A stretch of DNA of 64,000 bases. It comes from Fusarium oxysporum f. sp. lycopersici 4287 (taxonomy: Eukaryota > Ascomycota > Sordariomycetes > Hypocreales > Nectriaceae). Position numbers and translations under genes: made by a program. Location: assembly GCF_000149955.1 (NCBI RefSeq), contig NC_030986.1, positions 3,967,333-4,031,332 of the forward strand, read 5' to 3'. The notes under the pieces are model-generated. The model saw only the letters and a program-made list of their open reading frames with translations, was not told where the DNA came from and did no database searches. This document shows, piece after piece, positions 1-12,567 of this stretch (position 1 is the stretch's first letter; every line of letters starts with the position of its first letter).

Positions 1-16
1 CCTCAACCATGGCAGG

Positions 17-1394
17 CTATGTAATTCGGCGCCGCTGGTTCGCCTCGTGCGGATATTCATCTGGGGAAGCTCTTCGTTTGGACCCGGCCGATTCCATCGA
101 GTAACCGGCGAGTGTTGAATACAGAGGGCCCTGACCTACCCCGGTTATAGGTCCCATGTTAGGCACTGCAGCAGGTGTACTATAGGGGCTGACTCCTCCA
201 GTAAGTTCAGCAACCCCAGGAAGCATACCAGCTGTCCGAGGTGGTGGCTGGTTCTGGATCGGGGCCAAACCTGGCCCTGGTACATACTGAGCTTCAGCAG
301 GATCTGGAACCATGGACAAAGGAGGCGGCGGAGGAATCGACTCTCGGCGGGGAACCATAGTTCGGCTGCTGGCAGGCATTGGTGGAGGTCTGTTGTACAC
401 AACTCGAGGCGATGGTGCTCCAAGATCGCGAGGCATGCTTACTTGGGGCTGCGAGTGGATGTGGCTGCGTGAGGGGGAGCTCCTGTGACTGTTGTTTCCC
501 TCGACATTGACTGCAGCTAGAGAGAAAGGGATAACGCCTGCACGTCTAGCCATATCTGCCTCACCAAGCTGCCAATGCATGGCCTCTGCTGCTCGCCAGG
601 GCACTGCCATCTCTTCTGCAACTTTTGCCCACATTTCTGGTTTGAACCTGAAGTCTTGTCAGTATGTTTCCTAAAAGACCAATTGCTTACACCACCCCTT
701 ACCTCTCGTAAAGTCTGGCCAGTTTATTCTTGCGCTCTTCGTCCCATTCACTCCGTCTTTCGAGGTAGTTCTGGTAGTGTAGGCGGCAGCTGATGGCACT
801 CCTGCCAGGCAGACGCTTTGAGATATCCTCCCACTTCATATTGCGTCCTCGAAGCTCGATGATAAGGGCATCTTCCTCCGGTGACCACTTGCTCTGCTTC
901 TTCACGGGTGGCTGATCTGTAGCATGGGGGTGCATGCCGCGTCTTCCAGACATTTGTGTCGAAGCTACCTGCGGTGGTGGCGCCACATGCGCAACAGGCC
1001 GTGGTGGAGCTGGCGATGCCTTAGGAGGAAATGGCTGATAAGTGGGAGCTGGAACAGGCTGGGTCTGGTGAAGCGGCGAGACAGGAGCCTCATGAGATCC
1101 AGATGCCTTCAGAAGAGCAGCAAAGTCTAACGCGACAGTCTGACCATCCAGTCTTCCCGCGTATGGACCGTTAGCATATGAGCGAGGCGTACGCCCCCGC
1201 TCAAGACGGTCTTCTACACCCACGATGGATGGCGGTAACTCTGCCCGCAAGAGGCAGAGTGGGGACTCGCTCTTGAGTTGGGCCAGCTCGGCGACTTTTT
1301 CTGGTTGTGTTGGCGAAGAAATGTCTGTTGCAGCGGCTCCGAGAAGCCTGGTGCTGCTTAAAAGCGTTGTATATCGGGTGTCACGAAATCCCTA
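17..1394 (-). CDS. Myb/SANT-domain DNA-binding protein (5' end unresolved)
   Basis: This encodes a probable nuclear transcription regulator. Two tandem SANT/Myb-type repeats are visible: the first begins KWSPEEDALIIELRG and has regularly spaced Trp residues (KW, KWEDI). The second runs from EWDEERKNKLARLYERF to the PEMWAKVAEEM and AMHWQLGEAD segments. It is split by a 55-bp intron (648-702, GTAAGG donor, TTCAG acceptor). The N-terminal part is Pro/Gln-rich, and the C-terminus is a long Pro/Ser-rich disordered tail ending at the TAG at 17-19. The open frame extends upstream to a stop near 1392-1394 without any ATG, so at least one 5' exon is missing from this model. Candidate exons lie at 1443-1742 and 2057-2329. 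The targets cannot be named from sequence. The family is common in Sordariomycetes, where Myb factors often act in development. Confidence 0.8.
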
Positions 1395-4300
1395 TGTTTC
1401 TTTCCACTGTACAGATGGTTGAGTCGGCTGGAGGTGCGTGAACTATGTTCGTGAGATCGAGGTGAGGTAATTAGTTTGCTCCTTGAAACCTCCGGGAATG
1501 AAGTCACTTGTGTTGATGTCGCCCTTAGTGTCTATAAGTCTTGAAGTGTAGTAATGGAGGCCTTCTCGTATTGACTGATGCGTAGTGGTGGGCAGCTGGG
1601 TTAGGTATCGATACAGTTGGGCTCTGTCAGGTACCGGGTTGCCACAAAGATGCAAAAGGAGAAAGAACTGTCTCGGGAGGCAACAGTGATGGCTGTTCAG
1701 ATCATAAAGCGTGGCTCCAAGACGTTGATGGGCAGATGGCAATGTGATTGGTGATGTCCAGGGTTCTCTTCAGCCAATGGATGCAAATAGGATGATATGG
1801 TGAGGCAGAGCAAGTCGTGGGGCGCCAATCGAGGTAAATGAGGCCAAGGTAAGGCTTGTTATCTCAGAAGCTGTTATCGAAAGCCGTGGGGAGAGTAGAG
1901 AATAGATGAGATGGCAATAGGTAGGAGGCAAAAAGAAGATCTTCGAGGGTCTTTCACTTTGAGTAAGAGAAAACTCGGTCAGATCTTCCGCTGGGCCCCT
2001 ACTAACTTAGTATAACCTCCAGGAGATGTTACTTATGCGCAGGATATGGACCCACGTTACGGACCGCCTTGCTTCTTCCTCTTCCTATTCTTGTTGTTAG
2101 TCTTGACCGAGGTCCAGACAGTAGAACCGGAGGTGGATGAGAACCCAAGCTGAATAAGGCCAAGAAGTGGACTCTGGAACAATCGAAAAAGAAAAGAAAG
2201 TTGAGCCCGGAGAATATTATTAGACTCAAGGTCCAAAAGAACTTGTCGGGTCGAAAAGAGGCGACGCAGTAACAACGTAACGGTGTGGGGAGAGGAAGAT
2301 GCAGTGAGGAAATCAGGGTCTGATTGCATCTCCACGAAACGGTGAACATGGTGTGTCTTAACAGGAAGCCTGACCTATAATGTACCTATGTGACGAAGAA
2401 ACCCATCAAGAAGCACGAGCTTGAACGAACAGGATGGTCTAGGAGCAGGCATCGAGGAGCATGGGGAGGGGTGTCGGCAGCAATATCGCGATGACAGGGG
2501 TATCTGAAGGCGTGTCTATCGACGAAGATGAAGAAGTAAGGTGAGTGGAGTCGATGCGTTTGGTAATAAGGCAGAGGACATCAACGGGCCGGGGATAAAC
2601 GTTGGAGAAGCATCGCATTGCTGGCTATGCGGTTGGTGTTAGTCGCTGGGTGTTGGTTCTGTGCTTCCAATGTCTCCATCTTTCCTAGAGATACCCAGGC
2701 GAGGAGGGCCTAGTGTGAGAACATGAAAATGACACTGAGAAAGGATGAAGCAGAAAAAGAAAATACAGGTTGAGTCAATACAATGCAGAGCGCATCATGC
2801 TCAATGAGCTGGCCCAATACGAACCTGCAAAGTGAGGTTATCCTGAGTTCCGTCTTAATCAAGTTGTCTTCCGACCAACCCACTGTTACTACAGAAGCCA
2901 TAACATGGTTTGCCATGCCATGCGATTCCATGCCACTATGGCCTCAGCATCACTGTCGAGACAACCATCCGCAATGACCAAACCGATCTGGCACCTGTCA
3001 TAGTTGAGACCGGGGTTATAGCTCAACACCATCTTTTGCTGCGCGGATGAACTGCTGTATAACGGCGCACACCGCAATGCTCTTGTCTCTCATCGCCTTG
3101 CACAGCCGCGGCCTTGTCTGGCTGGTCCTGTTTTGTCACCACTGACTTGCCTTGCCTTGGCTGAGAGGGGTGTTGGCGTCTAATCTTCGTCTCCAGCTTT
3201 GAGGCTAGATGCGTCGGCTGCACGCCCCCCCTGGCTCTACACCAACTCATCATGGACTCCCCTCTGGTCCACGTTGCTGCGATCTTCGCATGGGGGAGTT
3301 GCCGGGTCCGGTTTTCTTTGTTCGTCTTTGAGTTAACAAGGGTATTGAATATTTAACTTGGACTCTGAAGGGCTCGAATAACAAAGATCGAGTTCCTTCA
3401 TTCAATTGTTTTCATGAGATGGTGCAGTTGATAAATTTGGGGGCAAAATTAGATTGAAAGAAAGCAATGGCACATAGTCCACCATTGGTATCAGTGCCTT
3501 CATTCATTCTAAGGTGGCTGTCAACTTGATATACTATAGCACGTGGCCACGGTGGAAAGAACAAAACCGGAGCAGCAGCAACATCACAATCATGTATACG
3601 TCTCATACAAATGTTGTCTTCCATGTCCGCAGAACTAATAAAAAAAATATAAAAATAAATAAAAATAAAAAAAGAATTCTCTAATTAGGGTGTGCCAGAT
3701 GCATGCACTTCCAATACCAGATCTCTAGCACTCAATGTCAAGAAATGCCACGAAGCTTTGCATAAAATGTCATCGGTACGAACTACGGATGCCAAGAGAT
3801 CCATCGTCTCGGTCAGAGTGATTCAAAACTATACGCCAGACTGACCCTCCTACAGAAATTTAGTTCCCTTAAAGAACATGAGGCCCTCTGTGTTTTAAGC
3901 CACCCGTTTGGGTATGTCTTATGCCCAAGTCTCTGATGTTGTAAGCTCGCATGTGAAGGGAGGCCCAAGTCTTGGAATTTGAATCTTGGGCATGGATGTC
4001 TTGAATTCTGTAGTTGCGGCATAAACCCCGTCCTCTCGCATATCGGGCTCCCGAAAGTCAAACAAGATGGCAGCGACATAGCTCAATATGGTAGCCCATG
4101 CACACATGTGAGTCGAGACACCACAGAGACCATTGAATTGACGCCTCAACCGGTATGTCCACTGGCAGCCAAGGGTTCGCAGGAACCACCTAGTTCGAGA
4201 CAGTTAGCTCAGTCAATCACATCGCGGCATTCCGTGACAGTCATCATGCCAGGGTAGCCCCCGTAAGGCTTGATTAGGCTTGGCCCAAGTTCGCTGTAGA

Positions 4301-7300
4301 GGTTGGGCAATACTTGAGTCGAAGCTTACGATAGGTAGACTGGAACGTGAGTGTTCAGATTTGAACAAACTATACTCGAAGCACCACCGAGGATAGAACG
4401 AGGTTCGGCTTTTCTGTGCTTGTTTGCGAAGACTGTATGGTTGTGTCTCTTGGGCGAACTATGGTTGGGTATCAAAATTAAGTGGCGATTTGCTTACTGA
4501 AGTGTGACCGCTTCAACATATCCTCTATCAAACCTCCTAGAGTTGATGGATTCACAATATTGATTGATGACGAAGTAGGCGTTAAGTAATCGGCGAACCT
4601 CGATGGGCGCTGGACATTGCGGTACCAGAAACTTACCGCAAGATGCCAGCCTCACCCATGTATCACAGCCTGCCCAGCTCAGCACGCTCAACCAGGCAGG
4701 CCTAGGCGCTAACAGCCAACCAGCCAGCGTCAGCTTCAGCGTCAGCGCGCAGTGGTCGATGGGGTATGATCGTCCGCGGGGAGCTGAATGCTAGGATCGA
4801 GTCTGAACTGTTTGAGAAGAGGTCTGCGCTTGTGCTAATTAAAGTGTAGTGGAGATGGTGCCAATGGAAGCTCATCATGTTTGCGGCTGCGCTCGGCTCC
4901 CTGTACTTCCGTACTACCTAATTTCATAACGAATGGATTCCAACTGTTGTTGGAATATGTAGGTATTGGAATATGAACAACGAATTGCAGACATCACATA
5001 TTAACTGCCATATTGAGTTAGCACTGGATTCTATCCTCGGTGTTCCGTTCCTAACAGAAGTTTTTCTGCTTTCCCGGGCAGGCCTCTGACCATAGAGGTT
5101 TCCGATGTTGGTCCTTTCCATTTCTTCTGACCGCATTTGTACCTTCCTTGTTACAGGACGGGAAGGCACTAGCCGGCGGCTCTTTTTATCGACATGGAGG
5201 TCGTCCATCCAACAAGAGGACTTCATCCTTTCGTTTCATACCTTTCATTAAAAAAAAGCCTGAATATTACAAGTGGCCAAACTTGCCCAATGCATGTTTC
5301 AGCGGTGATCCTTTCAGGGCATCATCCACAAACCTCTTCTGCTCTCGAAGAGATGACGCGAAGACCATTGCGGTTAGAAAAGAACCAGACCCAGATTCCA
5401 GAGTGAGTTGACATCTGCCAAACCCCTTGCAAGTCGAACTAACACCAAGTCATGACTGGCAGCTCAGCCCAGCATAATTCGACCACACCTTCTTTCACCA
5501 CCGACTCAAGCTTTGCCTCAGTTGGATAATAGCTCAAGCTTCGAGCACGAGCCTAACGACTGTCTGTGCGTTGCTCCCGCACCAGACACAAGCGCTTTCA
5601 ATACATACACGGATAGTGTTGGTACACACACGCCACCTGAGCATTTGGTCTCTCGCACGACTGACCCCTTTGTCCAAGATTCCTCTGGTTGTACTGACGT
5701 TTGTTCAAATGCTGCTAGTAGACCGATATACAAATCGAGGCCCGGCCCGAGCTATTGATATGGCCAGCCGAAACATTCGGCAATGCAATTGGTGGAGTAC
5801 TTCATTTACAGGCCAACCATTCTGCAGTTGCATCTGGAGACTTGAGGCTGGTTGTTGGATGTCTATATCTTTGCTTTACCAGCCACAAAGTTTCCTGCTC
5901 AGAGTCAACCACAGACCTTTTTTTTTTCTTTCACGACGCTCCATCCCGTCTTTCCTCACGGGTCATCGTTTGCTCCACGTAGCTTCCGCTAACAAATGCC
6001 CGCCGGGAATATCCTGGGAAGTGATGAATTATGACGGTGAACTGGCGGTCAGTAAAGAAGGTCCAAGAAAAGAGGCTTGTCTAGAGAGGTGCGACACGGC
6101 CAAATACATACCTACCCGGCTTAATGTTGGGGGTTGATACATGTTGCCAACTTACACTGATATCGATACTGGGCAGCTAAGAACCAATTCATCGTTGGGT
6201 TCAAGGGCTACGCCTTGGTACTTACGAGTCGCTGAGCACACATCATGCGACCGCTTGATGTTCTTCATGCACGTTGTTGTGTCCAGGCACCAGATGATGG
6301 CTTGAAGTCTGAGGATGCATGCACGCACGCAAGCTGAACAGGCAACTTGGGCATTGGATGCCAGCAACAATGCCTAAGCGATGGACGAAAGACTTTTCTT
6401 TGCATGGCAGGCAAGATAGATTGTTGAAGCATTCGATCCTTTTCCGAAGTTGCGCAGCCCCGGACACTCAAATGGCTGGTTGACACTTGATCAATCACGA
6501 GCACAATGGCGCCCATATCAGCTCCATCAATATGAACGCGCCGTTGAAGATTGGCCTGCATTTTTACTTGGAGTCACCAATCTGAAGTGGGGAACTTGGG
6601 CGATGTTAGAAATGGCGTTACACGAAAAACCGTTGTTGTTAGTGTGAGTCTACATGATGTAACAGTATCGAACTGGCCCCGCAGGCCACTCAGGTCGAAT
6701 ATGGCCATCATCATCGCCAATAACAAAATTGATTCCTGCTATGCCCGATGGGCTGAGTGTTGCGATCTTGCAAGTCATCATAGGTCCTCGTCCTATAGTA
6801 AGGCTTAGATTTCGAGCCCTTCTGAGAGTGCCACGTCGTGTCCCTCCCGCAGCCAGATAACTTCTAGCAAGGATGGGTTTCCACCTCGATGGACGTTGTG
6901 AACTTGTGACCGCCACAAGGCCTCCACCTCGATGAAGAATTTTTCCCTTTCTTACTTCCATCTGCAGGCGATTACGATATCATGCTGTCTCTATTGGGCT
7001 AAACTGTCGTTCCTCTAGACTCAAATCACCGCTGCCAACTCTTTACATATGTTCTTAAGCTACAGGGATGGTGTGGAGACAGAACTAGATCTACAGTCCA
7101 GGATCTTGAGAGGGCATGCTATGTAGATGCCAGCCATTTCTCAGCATCAGGAACAACGAAGCAGTTGGGTTCGTGTTCTACCCTCAAGCGACTGGATATG
7201 ACGATGACTGGCATGAAGTGCCAGTGTCTGAAACACAACCGAGCCAAGATATTGTCTGTTTGGGACAAATCCTCACGGCAAAGTCGGTAATAGAGCTACA

Positions 7301-10300
7301 CTTGGGCAGCTGATCTACTTCACATTACTGTCGATGCGCGACCAAAGCAAATATTTTCCAATCAACCTTGATTGTCCCCCTCTCCATTCGATGTTTCACG
7401 CTTTTCCATCGGAGTGAAGAGCCTTTGGAAAGAGAGAGGAAAACATTGGTATTTGGTGGAGGTCCAGCCGCGCTAGTTTCCCCAATTTCTTCCATACACA
7501 TTTGGAGAATGATAGATGTGGCATTGCGGGTGCCGCTCGAACAGGCCCTGAAGCCCACTTCCTACGACGAACCAAGGCCGAGCCCTATGTCAAGTAAGCT
7601 GCGGCGCATGTGTATGTCGTTCCTTCAGCCATTATCCAGCCCGTCGGTGGGCTAGCTTACCGCCAAGGCTGGAATGACTGGATGTCTCAAAGGGTCTCCC
7701 TCACAGCACGCTGCTAGTGTTCCTGCGGGGACTGGACACGGAGTCGGTAAACAGATCCACGAACGGGGATATCCTGGATCTTAGATTCGTCTAGTTTGCC
7801 CACTATATTGCTAAAATCTGAGACCCAATACCCTTCTATGAAGGCAAAAGAATAGACAAGGTTTGTCTGTTTGTGCCTGACATATCGAGCACACGATTAT
7901 GGAAGAATGCGACGAGGAGAAGTTGAACAATACCCACGTCCTTTGCGCGCGTCATTTGCCTCGCTTGGCTAACAAGAATCGAGCGCGCGGAGATTCAATG
8001 ATTGGATACCTGGCCCAGCTGATGATTGACATAATAGACAGGCCCGATTTGCTACAATATGCACACTCCTCGTGGACAGACAAGAGGATTGGCCATGTTT
8101 GATGACTATAATAGGTACCACCAGGTAAGTCAAGGTTGTTTCAAGAGATATCTTGAATTGGAAACAGAGCCAGGCGCCAGCCCAAATACAGTGAACAGTT
8201 CCTATAGAAGTCATGTCTTCTAAATCAACCCCCACTCCAACAACTAACATGATTCTTGTGTTTTTTTTTAGCGGTGAGTCGCTCATCACTTACCATAGAT
8301 ATACTCAAATTTTCGAGATTGAGCCTTGGGCAAGGTCTACCCTTGACGTCAGAACGCGGCGTGGCTCAGAATAGACCAAGCCTGAGACCTGAACAGATTG
8401 TGCATGAGTGGACTCGACAAACTCACTTCACCAGCCCTTGGGCACGGGCACATCGGCTTACCCTATGAACACCTTTATGTGCAACAGAGGTCACTCGTAA
8501 CAATGTCCGGACCGGTTCGGATAGGGCAAACTGGCAATTGGGTGACGAAATCGAAGTGCTGCAAAATATTTGCAGGAGCAAAAATCCCGATTTAACCAGT
8601 AGGTCAGAGAGCCTTTGCTGCGAACCCTTGGTGGGTGGTATGTGACGTGTCATGAGTGGCATGGAATAGACGTCAGGGTCAAGCGTTTCATCCCGTCAAA
8701 CTCCCAGCTGTTTGTCACGGCTTCTTGCATACGAAGTCTGGCACAAATCAGATCCTAGCGTATCTCGTGGAGTAAGTCGTCCTAGTACAGGTAAGCTTGT
8801 TGCCGTATTTGCTCCAGCGAGGCACTGTCAGCCCTATACTGTGGTTCTTGTAAGTGAAAGGTCTAATATACAAGACGGCATGGTTGGTAAGTGAAGACGC
8901 GTATATATTATCTGGCTTACAGATGTATGCTTAAACAAGGGAAACTGCAGGAAGCTGGAATGACCATGAGCTTCGCGCTCGGACCTCGATTGCAGCGGAC
9001 GAGCATTATTCCAGGGTTGTTGGGGCGCAGCGAGTGCTGAGTTGTCCCATCACCAACCACTCGATGGCAGTACGATTCCCGTCATCATCAATGTCTCTAG
9101 ACTTCGAGTACCATCATGTGCCAGGGAAACTATATCAAACGGGTTGGAGGGTATACCAGGGGTTGCGGCTGCCAGGATCAACGAGACTGCCGACAACCCA
9201 TGATTTCCCGATGACTGCGAGCCGCGCACCGGTCTTTCTCATGTAACACCAGTATCTGATGTACATCGGGCGTGGCAGCGGGTAGCATCGCCTGCAGAAA
9301 TGATATGGGGATGATCCATGTTGGCGATTTATTCCGCGAGGGATAATGTAGGGCATGCAGGACAGCAGTATCTACTCAGAGCTAGTGCATCATGACGGCG
9401 GCGGAACACCGTGCGGTCATGGAACCTAGATGTCACTATCGCACGAAGATTTGGACGCCAGGTCCGGGGGAGCCTCCTCGCGACACCTCCTGCAGTGCAA
9501 GAAGCCGGCATAAATCTTTGTTCGGGTGCTGCCAGACGGACGGGACCGCGCGGAGCTCCGACAAAACGCCGTCCGGGTCAATGGCTGACGAGCGTGGCCG
9601 GTCCGGTCGACGGCAACAACACCGAATTCATCACAAAGAGTTAGTGCGGAATGCAAGGAACCGGCCTGAATTGGGTGGCTTGTTGTCGATTACAAGTTTC
9701 AACCAAAGTGGTAATAAGCGGGCAGATGAGCGCTTTGACGATATCGAGACTTTCGAATATGCCTGTCGTTTATTCATATCTGAGCTAATGCCGCTCATGG
9801 AGGTTTGAGCAGCTTGTGGTATATGGCTGAGCCCTCCTAGTGGTCTCTGTTGATCAGATCATGGCAGGGTATCATATCTTGAGGCCTAGTCGAATATCCA
9901 TCTCAGATCCTTCCCGCCATTCAGCCGGTCGACAATCTACGTGAGGTAGCCTAGCAACAACGTAGAATCTGCTGCCGTGCTCTTGTGAGTGGACTTCAGA
10001 CAGACATGCACATGCAGGTTTCGCTTGGACTTCATGCGTGGAGAGACAAAAGGAAACTGGAGGTATTCGTGACATGGCATTATGAAGGCCACTCCAAATT
10101 AGGAACATATTGCGATATTTCGCAGATGTTCAAGCCAAGACGAACATCAATTGCTTTTTTTCCCTCATGTTGACGGCAGCTGATGAGTTACATACCAGAT
10201 TTGATAATGCATGCCTGTGCTGAATCCCTCCAATTTCCATCTTGGGTTGGGATGCTTGTTCAAGATGAAGCAAGTTGCTTTTGGCTGAAAGCTCAAGAGC

Positions 10301-11066
10301 CACGCCTGACCTATCATGGCATGCCAAGGACTAACCAACGATATGGCATGTAGGGAACTAGGTACAATGCATGCAGGTAATCATGTTCGCACTAATGAGT
10401 TACCGTATGTACATACGATTACAGTAATATTGGGACCTGTTGATGATGAAGTTGACGTCGTTGCCGCCTCAGATCTAAACGGACCAATCCCGTCTCTATT
10501 TCAAAAGTTGAACCCCCCTCCCAGCGGCCTAAGGCGGGAAATGTAAATGATATATGATATTAGGTGCTTTTGCATTCTGCATTGCGCAAGCCCTGAGTTC
10601 CGGCAGAGGCTGTCTTCTGGTTCGAAGTGCTTCTTTTAGTTTTTTTGTTTTGCTTTTTGTATGTTTTTTATTTTTTTATTCTTTTCCGCCCTTGCTTTTG
10701 CATCCTCCTTGATGCTAGTTACCCTTTAGCACATTAGCTGGTGTTTCTCGAACCCTGGACTGCATAATCATAACCCCACCACACTCACTCAAGTTCGATC
10801 ACTGTCATCGTTTCTCACCTAACATAGGCAAAGCTCAGCTCTTTTCTTCCTTGGAAATACCACTTTGACCCGTGGAATTCGGTTCTCATTTTGCTCTACC
10901 TAATCCTGAGAGCGGCGTAGGCGTCTCGCAAGTACCTCATTCTTTGACCGCCCCTCCAAAGCGAAGCAAAGCAAAGCAGAGCAAAGACAAGCGTCTCAGC
11001 CAAACACACACCGAGATATTCCCCGCCTAGGTCAATCCATCCATCCATCCAGACTTTCTGTCAGCC
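1395..11066. other. Long gene-poor region between divergent Myb and ALF1 genes
   Basis: There are about 9.7 kb with no convincing protein gene on either strand. Open frames here are short, mostly lack an ATG and match no family I recognise. The first 1 kb probably contains the 5' exon(s) and leader of the Myb gene. An A/T-only low-complexity tract lies at about 3636-3674 and a T-rich tract at about 10631-10687. The last 300 bp form the ALF1 promoter and leader, with GCAAA-type repeats at 10964-10990 and a CCAT repeat at 11035-11050. Large upstream regions are known for developmental regulators in fungi, so distal control elements or a non-coding transcript are possible here but unproven. Confidence 0.6.
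11035..11050. repeat. CCAT tetranucleotide repeat in ALF1 leader
   Basis: About four copies of CCAT end 16 bp before the ALF1 start codon. This is a simple repeat in the probable 5' UTR, and no function is evident. Confidence 0.7.
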
Positions 11067-12105
11067 ATGGCCGACGTTCCGCTCGTTGTTATCTCAGAAT
11101 TCGCGCAGTCAGAGCGTCGCATTACACCGTCATGGTCCATCTCCCAACTCAAGGGCAAGCTTGAGACTGTCACTGGTGTTCCGCCCTCTTGCCAACGGCT
11201 CTCCCTCAAGCCCACAGCTGGCGCAGAGGCTATCGCTATTGAGGCGCCTAACGAAGACGACACCCACTTGTCCAATTTTCCCCTGGCCCCGTATGCAGAG
11301 CTTCATGTAAGTCAGAGTGCATCATAGCACGGCCTCTCATTTGTCAGCTACTTTCCCATGTCATGTGCCTTGGCCGAGATATTCTCGCTGCCCTTCACTC
11401 TTCTGTCTGCGGTGTTGCTATTCACCGGTGCTGAGCTGGCACTTGAGAAGTGTGGCGAGGGGGGGGGGCCGAGCGGGAGAGGCGGTGGGAGTTGAGCCGT
11501 TGCGTATGTGCGCGCGTTCAGGGACCAGAGGATCGTCACTCTTTTAGTGGTGCCACCATAGACTTTTTTTACCCTCCAATACTTTGGATAAGGCTGACAG
11601 GGATCCAACCTGGTAGGTAATTGACACACGGCCTGCGGCCTCTCGGATCAACTTGAATGACACCTCGGGCGTCGACAAATATGTCATGCCCGAAGAAGAG
11701 TACGAGAAAAAGACGGACTCGGTCCTAGCCTGGAAGAAGGCTCAGAAGTTAGGCCGTTTCGACCCAGATGCTCCCAGCCACGAAGAGGCCAAGCTGCAGG
11801 CTTTTGACCGCGAGGTTGCCACGCGGGGCATTGCTGTCGGCCGACGGTGTCGCGTTGGCGGTGAGGATACTCGACGCGGTGTCATCCAGTACGTCGGTGA
11901 GGTCAAGGAGATCCCCGGCGGTCTCGGTTCATGGGTGGGAGTCCAGCTCGATGAGCCCGTTGGCAAGAATGACGGTAGCATCGCTGGTACTCGATACTGG
12001 GGCGAGCCCTCTGAGCTCAAGCATGGTGTCTTTGTGAGGCCGGAGCGGGTTGAGGTGGGCGATTTCCCTGCTCTCGACGACTTGGAAGATATGGAGGAGA
12101 TTTAG
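11067..12105 (+). CDS. ALF1: Tubulin-folding cofactor B (CAP-Gly protein)
   Basis: This is a cytoplasmic chaperone that binds alpha-tubulin on its way to cofactor E and the alpha/beta heterodimer (yeast Alf1, S. pombe Alp11, human TBCB). Two exons (11067-11306 and 11617-12105) give 242 residues, close to the family size. Residues 1-80 form the ubiquitin-like domain. A linker containing LNDTSGVDKYVMPEEEYEKK matches the conserved region between domains. The CAP-Gly domain spans about 153-222 and contains the GKNDG signature (196-200), with GSWVGVQLDEP before it. The acidic tail ends EDMEEI, like the EEY/DEL-type tails recognised by CAP-Gly domains. The 310-bp intron is long for this genome and carries a ten-base G run. 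The start is the first in-frame ATG and begins the ubiquitin-like fold. Confidence 0.95.
11455..11491 (+). other. G-rich tract within the ALF1 intron
   Basis: A run of ten G (about 11459-11468) is followed within 25 bp by GGG, GG and GGG blocks on the sense strand. It lies inside the 310-bp ALF1 intron. It could fold as a G-quadruplex in DNA or pre-mRNA; this is inferred from the pattern only. Confidence 0.4.
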
Positions 12106-12426
12106 ACGTCTCGAGTGTGAACAGCTCGATGGTCTAGGGTTGGTGGTTCTCTGTTGAGTAAACATTGATATCTACAGCGAACGGTGTACCTGGTGGTTGT
12201 AATTAGAGCCAGGCTCTGTGGGAAGCCTACCCTCCAAAGTACTTTCAACCGGGAGTAATTTTATCATAGCCGGAGCCTGGCAACTTGGTCGTGCAAGGCC
12301 ATCAGGTCTGCCGGCTTTACAAAACACCGATACACAAATCAGTCACCAAACCGAGATCTCACAAGCCAGATCTTCCCGTCCACATGTGTGTGAAACACGT
12401 GAATTGGCATCCCAAGATCTATGTGG
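12106..12426. other. ALF1 3' region up to the assembly gap
   Basis: This holds the probable 3' UTR of ALF1 and unremarkable sequence up to the run of N. No gene is seen. Confidence 0.5.
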
Positions 12427-12567
12427 NNNNNNNNNNNNNNNNNNNNNNNNNNNNNNNNNNNNNNNNNNNNNNNNNNNNNNNNNNNNNNNNNNNNNNNNNN
12501 NNNNNNNNNNNNNNNNNNNNNNNNNNNNNNNNNNNNNNNNNNNNNNNNNNNNNNNNNNNNNNNNNNN
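12427..12567. other. Assembly gap (141 N)
   Basis: A run of 141 unknown bases separates ALF1 downstream DNA from an AT-rich stretch. The irregular length suggests an estimated rather than arbitrary gap. Short frames that appear to cross it are not meaningful. Confidence 0.99.

Noticed and set aside
5571..6137. A 188-codon plus-strand frame
   Set aside because: It starts at a non-ATG codon and crosses a poly-T stretch that yields a run of Phe. No motifs or splice context support it.
9392..9808. A 138-codon plus-strand frame in the first gene desert
   Set aside because: Composition is Arg/Ser-rich and unlike a folded protein. There is no family similarity, and competing frames of similar quality exist on both strands.
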